Assembly (NCBI RefSeq): GCF_011927625.1
Contig: NZ_JAATIZ010000003.1
Span: forward strand, 434,001-498,000
Direction of reading: 5' to 3'
DNA length: 64,000 nucleotides
Source: Paenalcaligenes hominis
GTDB lineage: Bacteria > Pseudomonadota > Gammaproteobacteria > Burkholderiales > Burkholderiaceae_B
Shown: positions 51,606-61,274 of the stretch, one piece after another
Layout of the letters: the number at the start of each line of letters is the position of its first letter
Numbering within the stretch: position 1 is the stretch's first letter
Notes under the pieces: model-generated
Database searches by the model: none
What the model was told of the DNA's origin: nothing
Seen by the model: the letters and a program-made list of their open reading frames with translations, nothing else
Translations under genes and position numbers: made by a program

Positions 51606-52442
51606 TTAGCGTAAGCTAGCCAGCACTGGCTCTAACTCGGGTTCGTATCCATGCCAAATAAAAAAACTAGCGGCCGCTTGACCCACGAGCATGCCAAGTC
51701 CATCAGCACAGTGGCTCGCGCCAGCTTGTTGGCATTGCTGTAGGAATGGGGTGGGCTCATTGCCATAAACCATATCGTACGCCAACCCATTGTCGCTAAA
51801 CACAGGAGCTGTGTGCAGTGGACTTTGTTGGTGTAGGCCACTGGAAGTGGCGTTAATGACAATATCCCAAGTGCCTTCGATGTGGTTCAAGTCGCCGCTA
51901 TCGATACGCGTGGTCGTCGCCAATGGCTCGGGTTGTGCGGCCAGCTCATGCACGACATCTAGCGCTTTTTGCGTTGTGCGATTAATGATGCGTAAGTGAG
52001 AGGGCTGTGCTGAAAGTAAGGGAAGCACTACACCGCGTGCTGCGCCGCCAGCCCCTATTAATAAGATGCGTTTATTTTTTGGGTCAAACCCTAAGCGAAT
52101 TAAATCGTTAAGCAAGCCAACACCGTCGGTATTGCAGCCATGCAAGACATGGTTGTCCATCCAAAGGGTATTGACTGCGCCGGCTAACTCGGCACGGGGG
52201 CTGCGCACCTGCGCCATGGAAAAGGCAAGCTCTTTAAAGGGAACGGTAATGTTTAGCCCCTTACCACCTTGGGCAAAAAAACCGCGTACATGATCACTAA
52301 AATCATTGGGATCCGCCAAAATACGATCATAATGCAACGCTAAATCACATTGCTTTGCAAAAGCCTGATGAATTTCAGGGGAGCGACTATGGGCGATAGG
52401 GTTGCCTACCACAGCGCAACGAATAAGTGTATTGGAAGTCAT
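51606..52442 (-). CDS. aroE: Shikimate dehydrogenase
   Basis: A 278-residue NADPH enzyme of the shikimate pathway. The substrate loop VVGNPIAHSRSPEIHQAFAK is at the start, catalytic Lys in NITVPFKELAF near 65, NTDGVGLLNDL near 104, and the dinucleotide motif LLIGAGGAARGVVLPLL near 125. Starts 5 bp after the TonB-like gene. Confidence 0.95.
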   Translation of the reverse strand: MTSNTLIRCAVVGNPIAHSRSPEIHQAFAKQCDLALHYDRILADPNDFSDHVRGFFAQGGKGLNITVPFKELAFSMAQVRSPRAELAGAVNTLWMDNHVLHGCNTDGVGLLNDLIRLGFDPKNKRILLIGAGGAARGVVLPLLSAQPSHLRIINRTTQKALDVVHELAAQPEPLATTTRIDSGDLNHIEGTWDIVINATSSGLHQQSPLHTAPVFSDNGLAYDMVYGNEPTPFLQQCQQAGASHCADGLGMLVGQAAASFFIWHGYEPELEPVLASLR

Positions 52443-52447
52443 AGTAG

Positions 52448-53302
52448 TCAGTCGGTTTTTAAATTGCCTTTGGTGAAACGCCAGCTTCGCGTGATCGCTA
52501 AAATATCGGTTTGAGCACGCATTTCAGCAGAAAAAGCAGGGTAAGGGGCCGCTAATCGTACTATACGTTGAGCAGCGACGTTAAATATTGGGTTTTGTGC
52601 AGGCTGGTGAATGTCTATTTTGACTAGATTGCCTGTTTGATCAATGTACACCGTCATTTGCAAGGCGTCAGATAACTGGCCTTTGGCTTGGTCGGGGTAG
52701 TGTTCTGTACCCAAGTGTTCTATTTTGGCACGCCAAGCTTCGACGTAGGCGGCAAAAGCAGAAGCCTTAGCGGATGGCGCTTCAAAGTGAACCCGCGGTT
52801 TGGCATTGTACTGATTCAGCTTATCTTTTAACGCATGAAGCTCAAGAGCTAGCTGCAATTGCTCGGTCGATGGCTCTTGGTCGAATTCAGCATTTGGACT
52901 TTGGTCGGCCTTAGGAATGGCCTGTTGCGCTTGCCATTCCGCCTCGAGCTGCATCAGACGTTGCTGCTGCTCTGCTTCGGCTTGGCGTAGACGCTCTTGC
53001 AAAGCATGCAGCACTAGTGAGTCAGGGCTAGGCACCGCTTGACCCGTAAAAGGGGCAGAGGTGACTTGATCGTCGTCGGCGCTGCCGCCACCTACCGCAT
53101 GCCACTGCGCCAATAGCACAGCTTCAAGGTCTGTGGCCTCGGTTTGGTAATTAATTAAGGTAATTTCTGGTTCGAGGGTTTCAGAACGAACAGTAGGCGC
53201 CTCAGGCCAAAAATACACCAGAGCAAGCCCGTGCAGCAGCAGTGATAAAAACACCGCTAGCCACAAGTGATCGTTACGAGATAAAAAACGGGGCTTGCTC
53301 AT
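52448..53302 (-). CDS. TonB-family protein with coiled-coil spacer
   Basis: A 284-residue protein with an N-terminal membrane helix (about 12-32, HLWLAVFLSLLLHGLALVYF, carrying the conserved His), a Gln/Glu-rich coiled coil (about 95-175) in place of the usual proline-rich spacer, and a C-terminal TonB-like domain (about 195-275, SDALQMTVYIDQTGNLVKID, then APYPAFSAEMRAQTDILAIT). TonB passes proton-motive energy to outer-membrane receptors. No exbB/exbD or receptor gene lies here. It may instead be a cell-envelope paralogue. Confidence 0.8.
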   Translation of the reverse strand: MSKPRFLSRNDHLWLAVFLSLLLHGLALVYFWPEAPTVRSETLEPEITLINYQTEATDLEAVLLAQWHAVGGGSADDDQVTSAPFTGQAVPSPDSLVLHALQERLRQAEAEQQQRLMQLEAEWQAQQAIPKADQSPNAEFDQEPSTEQLQLALELHALKDKLNQYNAKPRVHFEAPSAKASAFAAYVEAWRAKIEHLGTEHYPDQAKGQLSDALQMTVYIDQTGNLVKIDIHQPAQNPIFNVAAQRIVRLAAPYPAFSAEMRAQTDILAITRSWRFTKGNLKTD

Positions 53303-53306
53303 GGGA

Positions 53307-55223
53307 TTAAACGCTTGGGCTGGTGGCTTCCTCGTTAGGGGTCACAACGTCTCGGAGGCGAGCCTCTATAGTTAGCTCTAGTTCATTAAAACTCAAGAGG
53401 TCAATAATAAGTTTTTGGCCGCGCTCAAATTCGCCGATGCCGGGTAAGCGCATCACAAAAGGAGCCAGGTCAAAACGGACCAGATCCTCTTTGATAAGCG
53501 TCACTGGCATTTGAGTAATGCCTTGTTGTTGCAACCAACGTAGCACCCAATAGCGCTCAATTTGATTTTGGAAATCATTCCATGTGCTGTACTGAGCTTC
53601 AAAAGCACTAATGATACTGTACAGATCGGACTCTTTAGGCTTGAAGGGCGCAACCAACCGCGCAGACACCCCATGTTCGGCAGCAGCAAGGATTTGCCAT
53701 TGATTCACTAAGTCCACATAGCGGCGCAAAGGAGAGGTAGACCAAGCGTACTGAGGCACCCCAATGCTGTCGTGGGGCAAGGCGTGAGTCGACATGCGGG
53801 TACGCATATTTTGTTGTGAGCGATAAATGCCCGGCACATCGTGTTGAGCTAATAACCCGCCCCAGATGTTATTGGCCAAGATCATCATTTCTGCTGTGAT
53901 CAGGCCCACAGGGGCATTGCGTACGCGTGGAATTAAGCTCACGATGCTATCCGGGTCATCGGGCGCTCCGGCGAGCTCGAACAAAAACTCAACACGATTA
54001 TTATTTTCTGGCTTGCCGCGCACCTGTTCACGTTGTTGGCTTAAAAATTGGCTGACCTGCCACAAAGGGCGTAACCAACCCCCATAGGGCAATGCGATGC
54101 TTGGGTCATTGAGCGCTTCTACTGTGACGAATGGATCAAGCTGATGTTGACGTAGATTTTCTTTGACACAAATACGCTCTAGGACGGTACGCGTGTGTGT
54201 AATGGTTTGGGATTGCAGATCGACATCAACATATAGGGATAAGGCAGGACGCTCGATGCCCTCGTCTAAGGAAAAAGCACGGATGACGGCTTCGGGCAAC
54301 ATGGGAACTTTCTGCCCAGGGGTGTATAAGGTGGATAAGCGCTTACGTGCAATCGCGTCGAGTTCATTGTCACGCTGTACGGCTAAACCCGGCGTGGCAA
54401 TATGCACACCTACCCGCCACTGATGCGGAGCAAGCTCTTGGATAGATAAGGCATCATCGATTTCTGTAGTGCCTGCATCATCAATGGAGTAGGCCGTGAC
54501 GGCAGCAACCGGTAAATCAGTACCCCACTCAGTGCCTAACTCAATATCTGGAAAATCCGTACCGCGGGGGAAATGCTGCGAGAAAAACCGATGGCGGTGC
54601 AAAGCCAAGGGACTGGACCATGCATTGAGATCCAGTAATAGCTGTTCAGGGCTGCAGTTAAGCTCTTTCACAGCGGCGTCAAAGGCTTTCCATTCGAGGC
54701 TGTTTTTATCCGGATTGCTTAATAAACTATTGGCAGCAGCGGCAATTGGGGCCGGCAGTTCGCCAGCTATCATGGCCGCGGTCCATTGTTCTTGCTGTGC
54801 GGCTTGTTCACGCTTTTTTTCTATCGCCGCTAAGGCCGCCTCGAGGATTTCAGGTGGTGCACTACGATACAGTCCTTTACCTCGACGGTGAAAGTATGCA
54901 GGCGCCCCGTGTAACGCTAGAATCAAGGCCGTCTTTTCTACTGCGCTAGGCGGATGTCCAAAGTAATCCTCAGCAAAATCCACCGCGTTGAACTCGTCCT
55001 GAGGGGCACATTCCCATAAGAACTGAATATCCAGGTCGGCAGCGAGCTGTTCGGCTTGCTCTAACAAAGCAGCCGGCTCTGGTTGCGCGAATTCGAAAAA
55101 CACGTTGTTTTTACGAATTTTGCTGCGTTTTCCTGTTGCGGATTCAACCTGCATGGTGGTGTCTGCATCAGAAAATATTTTTTCAGCTTTAAATTTACCG
55201 CTGTCTTCAAAAAGGACGTACAT
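53307..55223 (-). CDS. RNase II-family (RNB domain) exoribonuclease
   Basis: A 638-residue 3'-5' exoribonuclease. The RNB catalytic core spans about 245-570, with the metal-binding acidic cluster in AYSIDDAGTTEIDDALSI near 245, VGVHIATPG, and the TSPLRRYVDLVNQW motif with RNA-binding Arg. The C-terminal S1-like part is short. The N-terminus (MYVLFEDSGKFKAEKIF) is not the standard cold-shock pair of RNase R. Length fits RNase II (644 aa in E. coli). It could be named rnb, but the N-terminus differs. Confidence 0.88.
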   Translation of the reverse strand: MYVLFEDSGKFKAEKIFSDADTTMQVESATGKRSKIRKNNVFFEFAQPEPAALLEQAEQLAADLDIQFLWECAPQDEFNAVDFAEDYFGHPPSAVEKTALILALHGAPAYFHRRGKGLYRSAPPEILEAALAAIEKKREQAAQQEQWTAAMIAGELPAPIAAAANSLLSNPDKNSLEWKAFDAAVKELNCSPEQLLLDLNAWSSPLALHRHRFFSQHFPRGTDFPDIELGTEWGTDLPVAAVTAYSIDDAGTTEIDDALSIQELAPHQWRVGVHIATPGLAVQRDNELDAIARKRLSTLYTPGQKVPMLPEAVIRAFSLDEGIERPALSLYVDVDLQSQTITHTRTVLERICVKENLRQHQLDPFVTVEALNDPSIALPYGGWLRPLWQVSQFLSQQREQVRGKPENNNRVEFLFELAGAPDDPDSIVSLIPRVRNAPVGLITAEMMILANNIWGGLLAQHDVPGIYRSQQNMRTRMSTHALPHDSIGVPQYAWSTSPLRRYVDLVNQWQILAAAEHGVSARLVAPFKPKESDLYSIISAFEAQYSTWNDFQNQIERYWVLRWLQQQGITQMPVTLIKEDLVRFDLAPFVMRLPGIGEFERGQKLIIDLLSFNELELTIEARLRDVVTPNEEATSPSV

Positions 55224-55261
55224 AAGAGTTCTTGAGGTAAAACAAATAATGAGAGGTGGGC

Positions 55262-55840
55262 TTAGGCGTTAATAAAGTGTAAAACAGGCGCTAGATAAAG
55301 TTCAAAATCGGCCATGCCGTGATCGCTACCAAAAATAAGCAAACCTTGGCTGCCTTCATAAAATGCCACCATTTCGTGGCTATTTAGCACTTCGTCATCC
55401 CGAGACGCGATTAAAAAATAGCGCTGCGGTTGAGTGCAGGAAGAAGGGGCCATGGCGTGTAGCTCGTCGACATACTCAGGTAGAAATTCGAAGGGCTGAT
55501 CTGAATGATACATGGTGTGTGAACCGACTTGGGTAGCCAGGTCGCGAGCAGCGTGCACAGCAGGATTAAGCACCACGGCTTTACACTGCCATTGCTCTGC
55601 TAAAACATGGGCATAATACCCCCCTAGCGATGAGCCAATAATAACGAGCTCAGTAGAGGGATCATTAAGCTGGGCAGCTTGAATGAGTTCATTACATAGC
55701 GCAATGGCGGCAGCGGGGCTGGCGGGCAATTGCGGGCAGCACCACCGCGAGGCTAACTGATGCTCAGCCACGACACGCTCAAGCACTTGTGCTTTAAATG
55801 AACGGGGCGATGACTTAAAGCCATGCAAATACAGAATCAT
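55262..55840 (-). CDS. YqiA/YcfP-family alpha/beta-hydrolase esterase
   Basis: A 192-residue hydrolase. YLHGFKSSPRSFKA at the start, nucleophile elbow IIGSSLGGYYAHVLAEQ (Ser near 70) and the C-terminal Asp/His (SRDDE, GSDHGMADF) complete the triad. E. coli YqiA has esterase activity on small acyl esters. Its ATG overlaps the mpl stop (ATGA). Confidence 0.9.
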   Translation of the reverse strand: MILYLHGFKSSPRSFKAQVLERVVAEHQLASRWCCPQLPASPAAAIALCNELIQAAQLNDPSTELVIIGSSLGGYYAHVLAEQWQCKAVVLNPAVHAARDLATQVGSHTMYHSDQPFEFLPEYVDELHAMAPSSCTQPQRYFLIASRDDEVLNSHEMVAFYEGSQGLLIFGSDHGMADFELYLAPVLHFINA

Positions 55841-57222
55841 GCGTGCTCCACATTAAAGCGTTGGGCTAAGCCACGTAAAATATGCTCGTGAATGCCCCCA
55901 AAGCTACCATTGCTCATGACGACAATGTGATCATTAGGCTGAGCAAATTGCACAATGGCTTGGGTGAGCTCAGTGAGGTCATCTTTAATCGTGATGGCCT
56001 CGGCTAAGGGGGCAAAGGTGCGTTGGGCATCCCACGTCAGAGCATGTTTGCCACTGGGTTCACTGTAGCAGAAAGTGTGGTGTGCTTGGCGTAATGCTTC
56101 GGGCAAGCGAGCGGCCATCGCACCCATTTTCATGGTGTTTGAGCGCGGCTCCAGCACGGCTAGGATGCGCTCGTTTTGGGGTAAATGTTTAGCTAGCCCC
56201 TCTAAGGTCAAGGCAATTGCCGTCGGGTGATGCGCAAAATCATCATAAACGTGAATACCTGCACGCGTACCGCGTAGCTCCATGCGTCGTTTAATGCCTT
56301 TAAAGGCACTGAGCGCAGCACAACTCTGCGCTGGGGTAACTCCTACATGCTGAGCCGCCGCAATCGCGGCCAAAGCGTTTAAGCGATTGTGTTCACCGCT
56401 TAGGCCCCAGTGAATATCACCCTGGTGGGTGCTTTGATAGTAAACAGAGAGCTGTCCGGGTGCGTTTTGGGTAGCATGCCAACCCGAGGAGTCTTCTAGG
56501 GTTTGCACGGGCGTCCAACAACCGCGCTCTAGTACGCGATCTAAAGCGTCTGCGTGATGAGGACGAATCACCAGGCCATTGGCGGGAATAGTACGAACGA
56601 GGTGGTGAAACTGGGTTTCTATGGCGGTTAAATCGGCAAAAATATCAGCGTGATCAAACTCTAGGTTGTTCAAAATAGCAGTACGGGGGCGGTAATGCAC
56701 AAATTTGGAACGCTTATCAAAAAAAGCCGTGTCGTATTCATCAGCCTCGATAACAAATAAAGAGTGCTCGGCATTAAATCGTGCCGACACGCCTAGATCC
56801 GGTGCGACGCCACCAATTAAAAAGTTAGGTTGGCGTTGGTTGTATTCCAAGATCCAAGCTAGCATTGAGCTGGTAGAGGTTTTACCATGCGTACCGGCTA
56901 CGGCTAACACATGTTGGGAGCGCAAAATGGATTCACCCAACCACTGGGGGCCAGACGTGTAAGGTAGCCCTTGGTCCAAAATGGCTTCCATCAAGGGATT
57001 CCCACGGCTAACCACATTGCCGACGACAAATAAATCGGGCTTCAGCGCTAGTTGCTCTACTCCGTAGCCCTCGATGAGCTCAATACCTTGCTCCTCAAGC
57101 TGAGTGCTCATAGGAGGGTAAACACCGGTATCACACCCGGTAACGGTATGACCGGCCGCCCGGGCAATGAGGGCGAGCCCGCCCATAAATGTTCCACAAA
57201 TACCTAAGATATGAATGTGCAT
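55837..57222 (-). CDS. mpl: UDP-MurNAc:L-Ala-D-Glu-mDAP tripeptide ligase
   Basis: A 461-residue Mur-family ligase that recycles murein tripeptide onto UDP-MurNAc. N-terminal HIHILGICGTFMGGLALIAR, P-loop VAGTHGKTSTSSMLAWILEY near 107, VIEADEYDTAFFDKRSKFVH near 170, and VYDDFAHHPTAIALTLEG near 330. ATG 57222 follows GGAGG, a strong site; a longer in-frame form is rejected. Confidence 0.96.
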   Translation of the reverse strand: MHIHILGICGTFMGGLALIARAAGHTVTGCDTGVYPPMSTQLEEQGIELIEGYGVEQLALKPDLFVVGNVVSRGNPLMEAILDQGLPYTSGPQWLGESILRSQHVLAVAGTHGKTSTSSMLAWILEYNQRQPNFLIGGVAPDLGVSARFNAEHSLFVIEADEYDTAFFDKRSKFVHYRPRTAILNNLEFDHADIFADLTAIETQFHHLVRTIPANGLVIRPHHADALDRVLERGCWTPVQTLEDSSGWHATQNAPGQLSVYYQSTHQGDIHWGLSGEHNRLNALAAIAAAQHVGVTPAQSCAALSAFKGIKRRMELRGTRAGIHVYDDFAHHPTAIALTLEGLAKHLPQNERILAVLEPRSNTMKMGAMAARLPEALRQAHHTFCYSEPSGKHALTWDAQRTFAPLAEAITIKDDLTELTQAIVQFAQPNDHIVVMSNGSFGGIHEHILRGLAQRFNVEHA

Positions 57223-57335
57223 AAATCCTCCAGTTGCCCTCATTTTAGACAAGATTTGCGTTCATGCTGCAAAAAAGGAACCATTTGCGCATGGTAGGCT
57301 TCTAAAATAAAGAGTCATTGCACAAAGAGGAAAGA

Positions 57336-57818
57336 ATGAAATTGCGTCAAATGGGGTTAGCGGGCTTATTTGGGCTGATAGGTTGGGTTGGCTCAGCGTG
57401 GGCCGAACCCCAAGTGTTTGCCATTGAAGCCGACGACTTAACAGGGCAAACTATAAATCTCGCCCCTTACCAAGGCAAAGCGTTAGTGCTTAATTTCTGG
57501 GCGACATGGTGTCCGCCATGTGTCAAAGAAATGCCCGAGCTCGAGGCTCTGAGTCAGGCGCATCCCGAGGTGCAATTTGTGGGCTTAGCCATTGATACGC
57601 AGCGTAACGTTAAACGTTTTCTAGAAAAAGTACCGGTTAACTACGCCATTTATGTCACCGGACATCGTGGGGTGCAAATCATGAAGAATTTAGGTAACAA
57701 GGCCGGTGGCATTCCCTTTACTCTGGTTTTGAATGCTGATGGCTCAATCGCCGAACAGGTGTTGGGGCAAATCGATTCTGCTCAACTTGATCAAATTTTA
57801 ATCAAGTTGAAAAATTAA
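57336..57818 (+). CDS. TlpA/ResA-like periplasmic thioredoxin
   Basis: A 160-residue thioredoxin-fold protein with a Sec signal peptide (cut near AWA/EP at about 23) and redox motif FWATWCPPCVKEMPELEALS (CPPC near residue 61-64). The cis-Pro is in GGIPFTLVLNADGSI. It likely reduces disulphides in periplasmic proteins, for example in cytochrome c maturation. ATG 57336 follows AAAGAGGAAAGA. A terminator follows. Confidence 0.92.
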   Translation: MKLRQMGLAGLFGLIGWVGSAWAEPQVFAIEADDLTGQTINLAPYQGKALVLNFWATWCPPCVKEMPELEALSQAHPEVQFVGLAIDTQRNVKRFLEKVPVNYAIYVTGHRGVQIMKNLGNKAGGIPFTLVLNADGSIAEQVLGQIDSAQLDQILIKLKN

Positions 57819-57887
57819 GTGTGGGTAACAGCAATAGCGTCTATTTTCGATTAAACTAAGTCACCTTATGCCTTATTTTATTGCGAA

Positions 57888-57920
57888 GCGCCTTGTTTTT
57901 ATGGACAAACAGGGCGTTTT
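57888..57920 (+). terminator. Rho-independent terminator after the TlpA-like gene
   Basis: CGCCTTGTTT (57889-57898) / AAACAGGGCG (57907-57916, one wobble) with an 8-nt loop, then TTTT. It lies 40 bp before aroQ. Confidence 0.75.
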
Positions 57921-57960
57921 GGCGTAAAAAGGCGGTCTAGAATCATAATTTTATTTAGCA

Positions 57961-58395
57961 ATGGCACGTAACATTCTGGTTATACATGGCCCTAACTTGA
58001 ACTTGCTTGGTACGCGCGAGCCTCATATTTATGGTGCGCAGACACTCGATGATGTAAATCAGCATTTAGTGCAACTGGCTACCCAGCTGAAAGTGAAATG
58101 TGATACCTATCAAAACAACTCTGAGGGGAAGCTCGTGGATAGAATTCACGCCGCAGCCCAAGAGCAGGTTGATTACATTATCATCAACGCCGGCGCCTAT
58201 ACCCATACCAGTGTTGCTATTCGTGATGCGCTCGCGGGCGTCGCTATCCCTTTCATCGAAGTACATCTTTCCAATGTGCATCGTCGAGAGCCCTTTCGTC
58301 ATCATTCGTATTTGTCTGATATAGCGCAAGGGGTGGTGGTAGGACTAGGCGCTTACGGCTATGAAGTAGCATTACGTTACGCCGTCGCTGCTTAA
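57961..58395 (+). CDS. aroQ: 3-dehydroquinate dehydratase, type II
   Basis: A 144-residue dodecameric shikimate-pathway enzyme. [20 protein letters not shown] is the family N-terminus with the catalytic Tyr, [17 protein letters not shown] near 55, [18 protein letters not shown] near 78, and [20 protein letters not shown] with the catalytic His. It heads a typical Burkholderiales run with accB and accC. Confidence 0.97.
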   Translation: MARNILVIHGPNLNLLGTREPHIYGAQTLDDVNQHLVQLATQLKVKCDTYQNNSEGKLVDRIHAAAQEQVDYIIINAGAYTHTSVAIRDALAGVAIPFIEVHLSNVHRREPFRHHSYLSDIAQGVVVGLGAYGYEVALRYAVAA

Positions 58396-58467
58396 TTTTT
58401 ATCCAATTTTAACAACACCCAAGCCCGTATTTATTTAAAGACGGCAGCGGTGTGGCAGGAAACATGC

Positions 58468-58923
58468 ATGGATCTGAGAAAACTTAAAACCTTAATTGAC
58501 CTCGTCGCAGAGTCTGATATTTCTGAACTCGAAGTCACCGAGGGGGATGGCAAGGTCAGAATTGTTAAGTCGGCACCTGCTGCACCTCAACAAATGGTAT
58601 ATGCCGCAGCTCCCGTTGGCACTGCACCTGCCGCTGCTCCCGTAGCGGCTGCTGCCCCCGCAGCAGAGGAAACCCCTGCAGTGCCAAATGGCCATGTGGT
58701 GACAGCCCCCATGGTAGGTACTTTCTATCGTGCTCCTAATCCGGGCGCGGCTCCGTTTGTAGAGGTAGGCCAAAGCGTTGCCGAAGGCGATGCGCTATGT
58801 ATTATCGAAGCGATGAAGCTGCTAAACGAAATCGAAGCAGATAAAGCGGGCGTCATCAAAGAAATTCTTGTTGAAAATGGCGCTCCCGTTGAATACGGTC
58901 AGCCTTTGTTTGTGATTGGCTAA
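58468..58923 (+). CDS. accB: Biotin carboxyl carrier protein of acetyl-CoA carboxylase
   Basis: A 151-residue carrier. N-terminal helix [20 protein letters not shown], an Ala/Pro-rich linker (about 35-70), and the biotinyl domain with the biotin Lys in [15 protein letters not shown] near 116. ATG 58468 begins at the conserved MDLRKLKTL and follows AGGA. Followed 4 bp later by accC. Confidence 0.97.
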   Translation: MDLRKLKTLIDLVAESDISELEVTEGDGKVRIVKSAPAAPQQMVYAAAPVGTAPAAAPVAAAAPAAEETPAVPNGHVVTAPMVGTFYRAPNPGAAPFVEVGQSVAEGDALCIIEAMKLLNEIEADKAGVIKEILVENGAPVEYGQPLFVIG

Positions 58924-58927
58924 TTTC

Positions 58928-60274
58928 ATGTTTGAAAAGATCCTTATCGCTAACCGGGGAGAAATTGCCCTACGCATCCAGCGCGCTTGTCGCGAAATGG
59001 GTATTAAAACCGTAGTCGTGCATTCCGAGGCAGATCGCGACGCTAAATACGTACGTTTGGCTGACGAGTCCGTCTGCATCGGTCCTGCCAATCCCCGTGA
59101 AAGTTACTTAAATATGCCTGCTATTATCGCAGCCGCCGAAGTCACCGATGCCGAGGCTATTCACCCTGGCTACGGGTTCTTGGCGGAAAATGCGGATTTT
59201 GCAGATCGTGTCGAAAAAAGTGGTTTTGTGTTTATCGGGCCTCGCGCCGAGACCATTCGCCTCATGGGCGATAAGGTCACCGCTAAAAAAACCATGATCG
59301 AAGCGGGGGTGCCAGTGGTGCCAGGGTCAGCCGGTGCACTGCCTGATAATCCCGAGGAAATTCTTCAAATTGCACGCGATGTTGGCTACCCCGTTATTGT
59401 GAAAGCATCGGGTGGCGGTGGCGGTCGAGGCATGCGCGTGGTGTATGCCGAAGGTGCGTTGCTTAATGCCGTGGCCATGACGCGTGCCGAGGCAGAGGTG
59501 GCTTTTGGCAACCCAGACCTCTACATGGAAAAATACCTCCAAAACCCCCGTCACATTGAAATTCAGGTTTTAGCGGATGGCGATCGTCACGCTGTATGGC
59601 TAGGCGAACGCGATTGCTCTATGCAACGTCGCCACCAAAAGGTCATCGAAGAAGCCCCCGCGCCAGGTATCCCCCGTAAGCAGCTCGATCGTATTGGCGA
59701 GCGTTGTGTCGAGGCATGTCGCAAACTCAAATACCGCGGTGCAGGTACTTTCGAGTTCTTATATGAAAACGGCGAGTTTTATTTCATTGAAATGAACACC
59801 CGTATTCAGGTGGAACACACCATTACCGAAATGATCACCGGTATCGACTTGATTCAACAGCAAATTCTTATTGCTGCGGGCGAAAAGTTCACGTTGCGTC
59901 AAAAAGACATTGAGTTCCGAGGTCATTCTATCGAATGCCGTATTAACGCCGAAGACCCCTATAAATTTATTCCTAGTCCTGGCTTGGTGTCGAAATGGCA
60001 TACGCCTGGTGGTCCTGGGGTACGTATTGATTCCCATGTGTTTGCCGGCTATGTGGTGCCATCGAATTACGACTCCATGATTGGTAAACTCATCACCTAC
60101 GGTGCGACCCGCGAGCAAGCCATTGCACGTATGGATATTGCCTTGTCAGAAATGGTGGTCGAGGGCATTAACACCAATGTCTTGCTGCACCGCGAGCTTA
60201 TGCAAGATGCCGTATTCAAAGAAGGCGGTTTCAGTATTCACTATCTGGAAGAAAAACTTGCAAAACGCCCTTAA
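58928..60274 (+). CDS. accC: Biotin carboxylase of acetyl-CoA carboxylase
   Basis: A 448-residue ATP-grasp enzyme carboxylating biotin on Acc[21 protein letters not shown] at the start, glycine-rich [15 protein letters not shown] near 160, catalytic [20 protein letters not shown] near 290, and the C-terminal domain. Length is standard. Confidence 0.98.
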   Translation: MFEKILIANRGEIALRIQRACREMGIKTVVVHSEADRDAKYVRLADESVCIGPANPRESYLNMPAIIAAAEVTDAEAIHPGYGFLAENADFADRVEKSGFVFIGPRAETIRLMGDKVTAKKTMIEAGVPVVPGSAGALPDNPEEILQIARDVGYPVIVKASGGGGGRGMRVVYAEGALLNAVAMTRAEAEVAFGNPDLYMEKYLQNPRHIEIQVLADGDRHAVWLGERDCSMQRRHQKVIEEAPAPGIPRKQLDRIGERCVEACRKLKYRGAGTFEFLYENGEFYFIEMNTRIQVEHTITEMITGIDLIQQQILIAAGEKFTLRQKDIEFRGHSIECRINAEDPYKFIPSPGLVSKWHTPGGPGVRIDSHVFAGYVVPSNYDSMIGKLITYGATREQAIARMDIALSEMVVEGINTNVLLHRELMQDAVFKEGGFSIHYLEEKLAKRP

Positions 60275-60294
60275 GCGTTAAGTCACGGTAAAAT

Positions 60295-60328
60295 AAAAAG
60301 CAGGGGGGAACCTCTGCTTTTATTTTTT
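60295..60328 (+). terminator. Rho-independent terminator after accC
   Basis: AAAAGCAG (60296-60303) / CTGCTTTT (60314-60321), with three more pairs inside and a GGAA tetraloop, then T-rich sequence. It ends only about 10 bases before the prmA start codon. Confidence 0.75.
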
Positions 60329-60338
60329 GGAAATCACT

Positions 60339-61253
60339 ATGCGTGAAATTGTATTTTTATGTGCTGAGCAACAAGCTGAGCACTTATCCGATGTGTTGTT
60401 AGATTTGGGTGTGTTGTCGGTGTCAGTCGAGGATGCAAATGAAAACACAGAGCAAGAGCGCCCTTTGTACGGCGAGCCAGGGCTAGAACCTGAAGTCTTA
60501 GCCTGGGATCGTAATCGGGTTGTGGCCTTATTGCCTGAACAGATGCAGCCAGAGCAGTTGGTTCAAGACTTACGAGACCAACAACTCATTACCCTAGAGG
60601 ATACGGATTGGTCTGTGCGCGAGGTACCCGATAACGATTGGGTACGTTTAACACAGTCTCAGTTTGGCCCGATTGAGGTCGGCCACAAAGTGCTGATTGT
60701 TCCTAGTTGGCATGCCGAGGATGACATCATTCATCAAGCCCACGATCAAAACAAAGTGTGCATTCAATTAGATCCGGGCTTGGCCTTTGGTACAGGTAGT
60801 CACCCCACAACGCACTTATGCTTAGAGTGGTTGGCCGACCATTTGCAAGCAGGGCAAACCGTGTTGGATTACGGTTGCGGTTCAGGTATTTTAGCTATTG
60901 CTGCGCAAAAACTCGGCTCAGCACGTACCGATGCGGTCGACGTAGACGAGCAAGCCGTGTTGTCAACACGTTCTAATGCCACCAATAACCAGGTTTCAGT
61001 CAATGCGTTATTACCAAATCAATTAAGCGAAGGCCAGTACGATGTGGTGGTAGCCAATATTCTTTCTAATCCACTGAAAATGCTCGCCCCGATGCTAGCG
61101 GCCCGAGTAAAATCAGGTGGGTATTTGGTGTTGGCGGGCATTTTTGAATGGCAAATCGACGAAATGCGCGATGCGTACAGCGACTACTTAAGCCTACAGC
61201 CTTGGCGAGACCGTGAAGGTTGGGTTTGCTTAGTTGCTCATAAAACTAACTAA
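60339..61253 (+). CDS. prmA: Ribosomal protein L11 methyltransferase
   Basis: A 304-residue SAM-dependent methyltransferase acting on L11. An N-terminal substrate-binding domain, DPGLAFGTGSHPTTHLCLEW near 155, SAM motif VLDYGCGSGILAIAAQKLGS near 180 and VVANILSNPLKMLAPML near 235. ATG 60339 is inferred; its ribosome site (TTGGAA) is weak and sits beside the terminator. Confidence 0.95.
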   Translation: MREIVFLCAEQQAEHLSDVLLDLGVLSVSVEDANENTEQERPLYGEPGLEPEVLAWDRNRVVALLPEQMQPEQLVQDLRDQQLITLEDTDWSVREVPDNDWVRLTQSQFGPIEVGHKVLIVPSWHAEDDIIHQAHDQNKVCIQLDPGLAFGTGSHPTTHLCLEWLADHLQAGQTVLDYGCGSGILAIAAQKLGSARTDAVDVDEQAVLSTRSNATNNQVSVNALLPNQLSEGQYDVVVANILSNPLKMLAPMLAARVKSGGYLVLAGIFEWQIDEMRDAYSDYLSLQPWRDREGWVCLVAHKTN

Positions 61254-61274
61254 TCCAGCTCCTAGGTGAATGTG

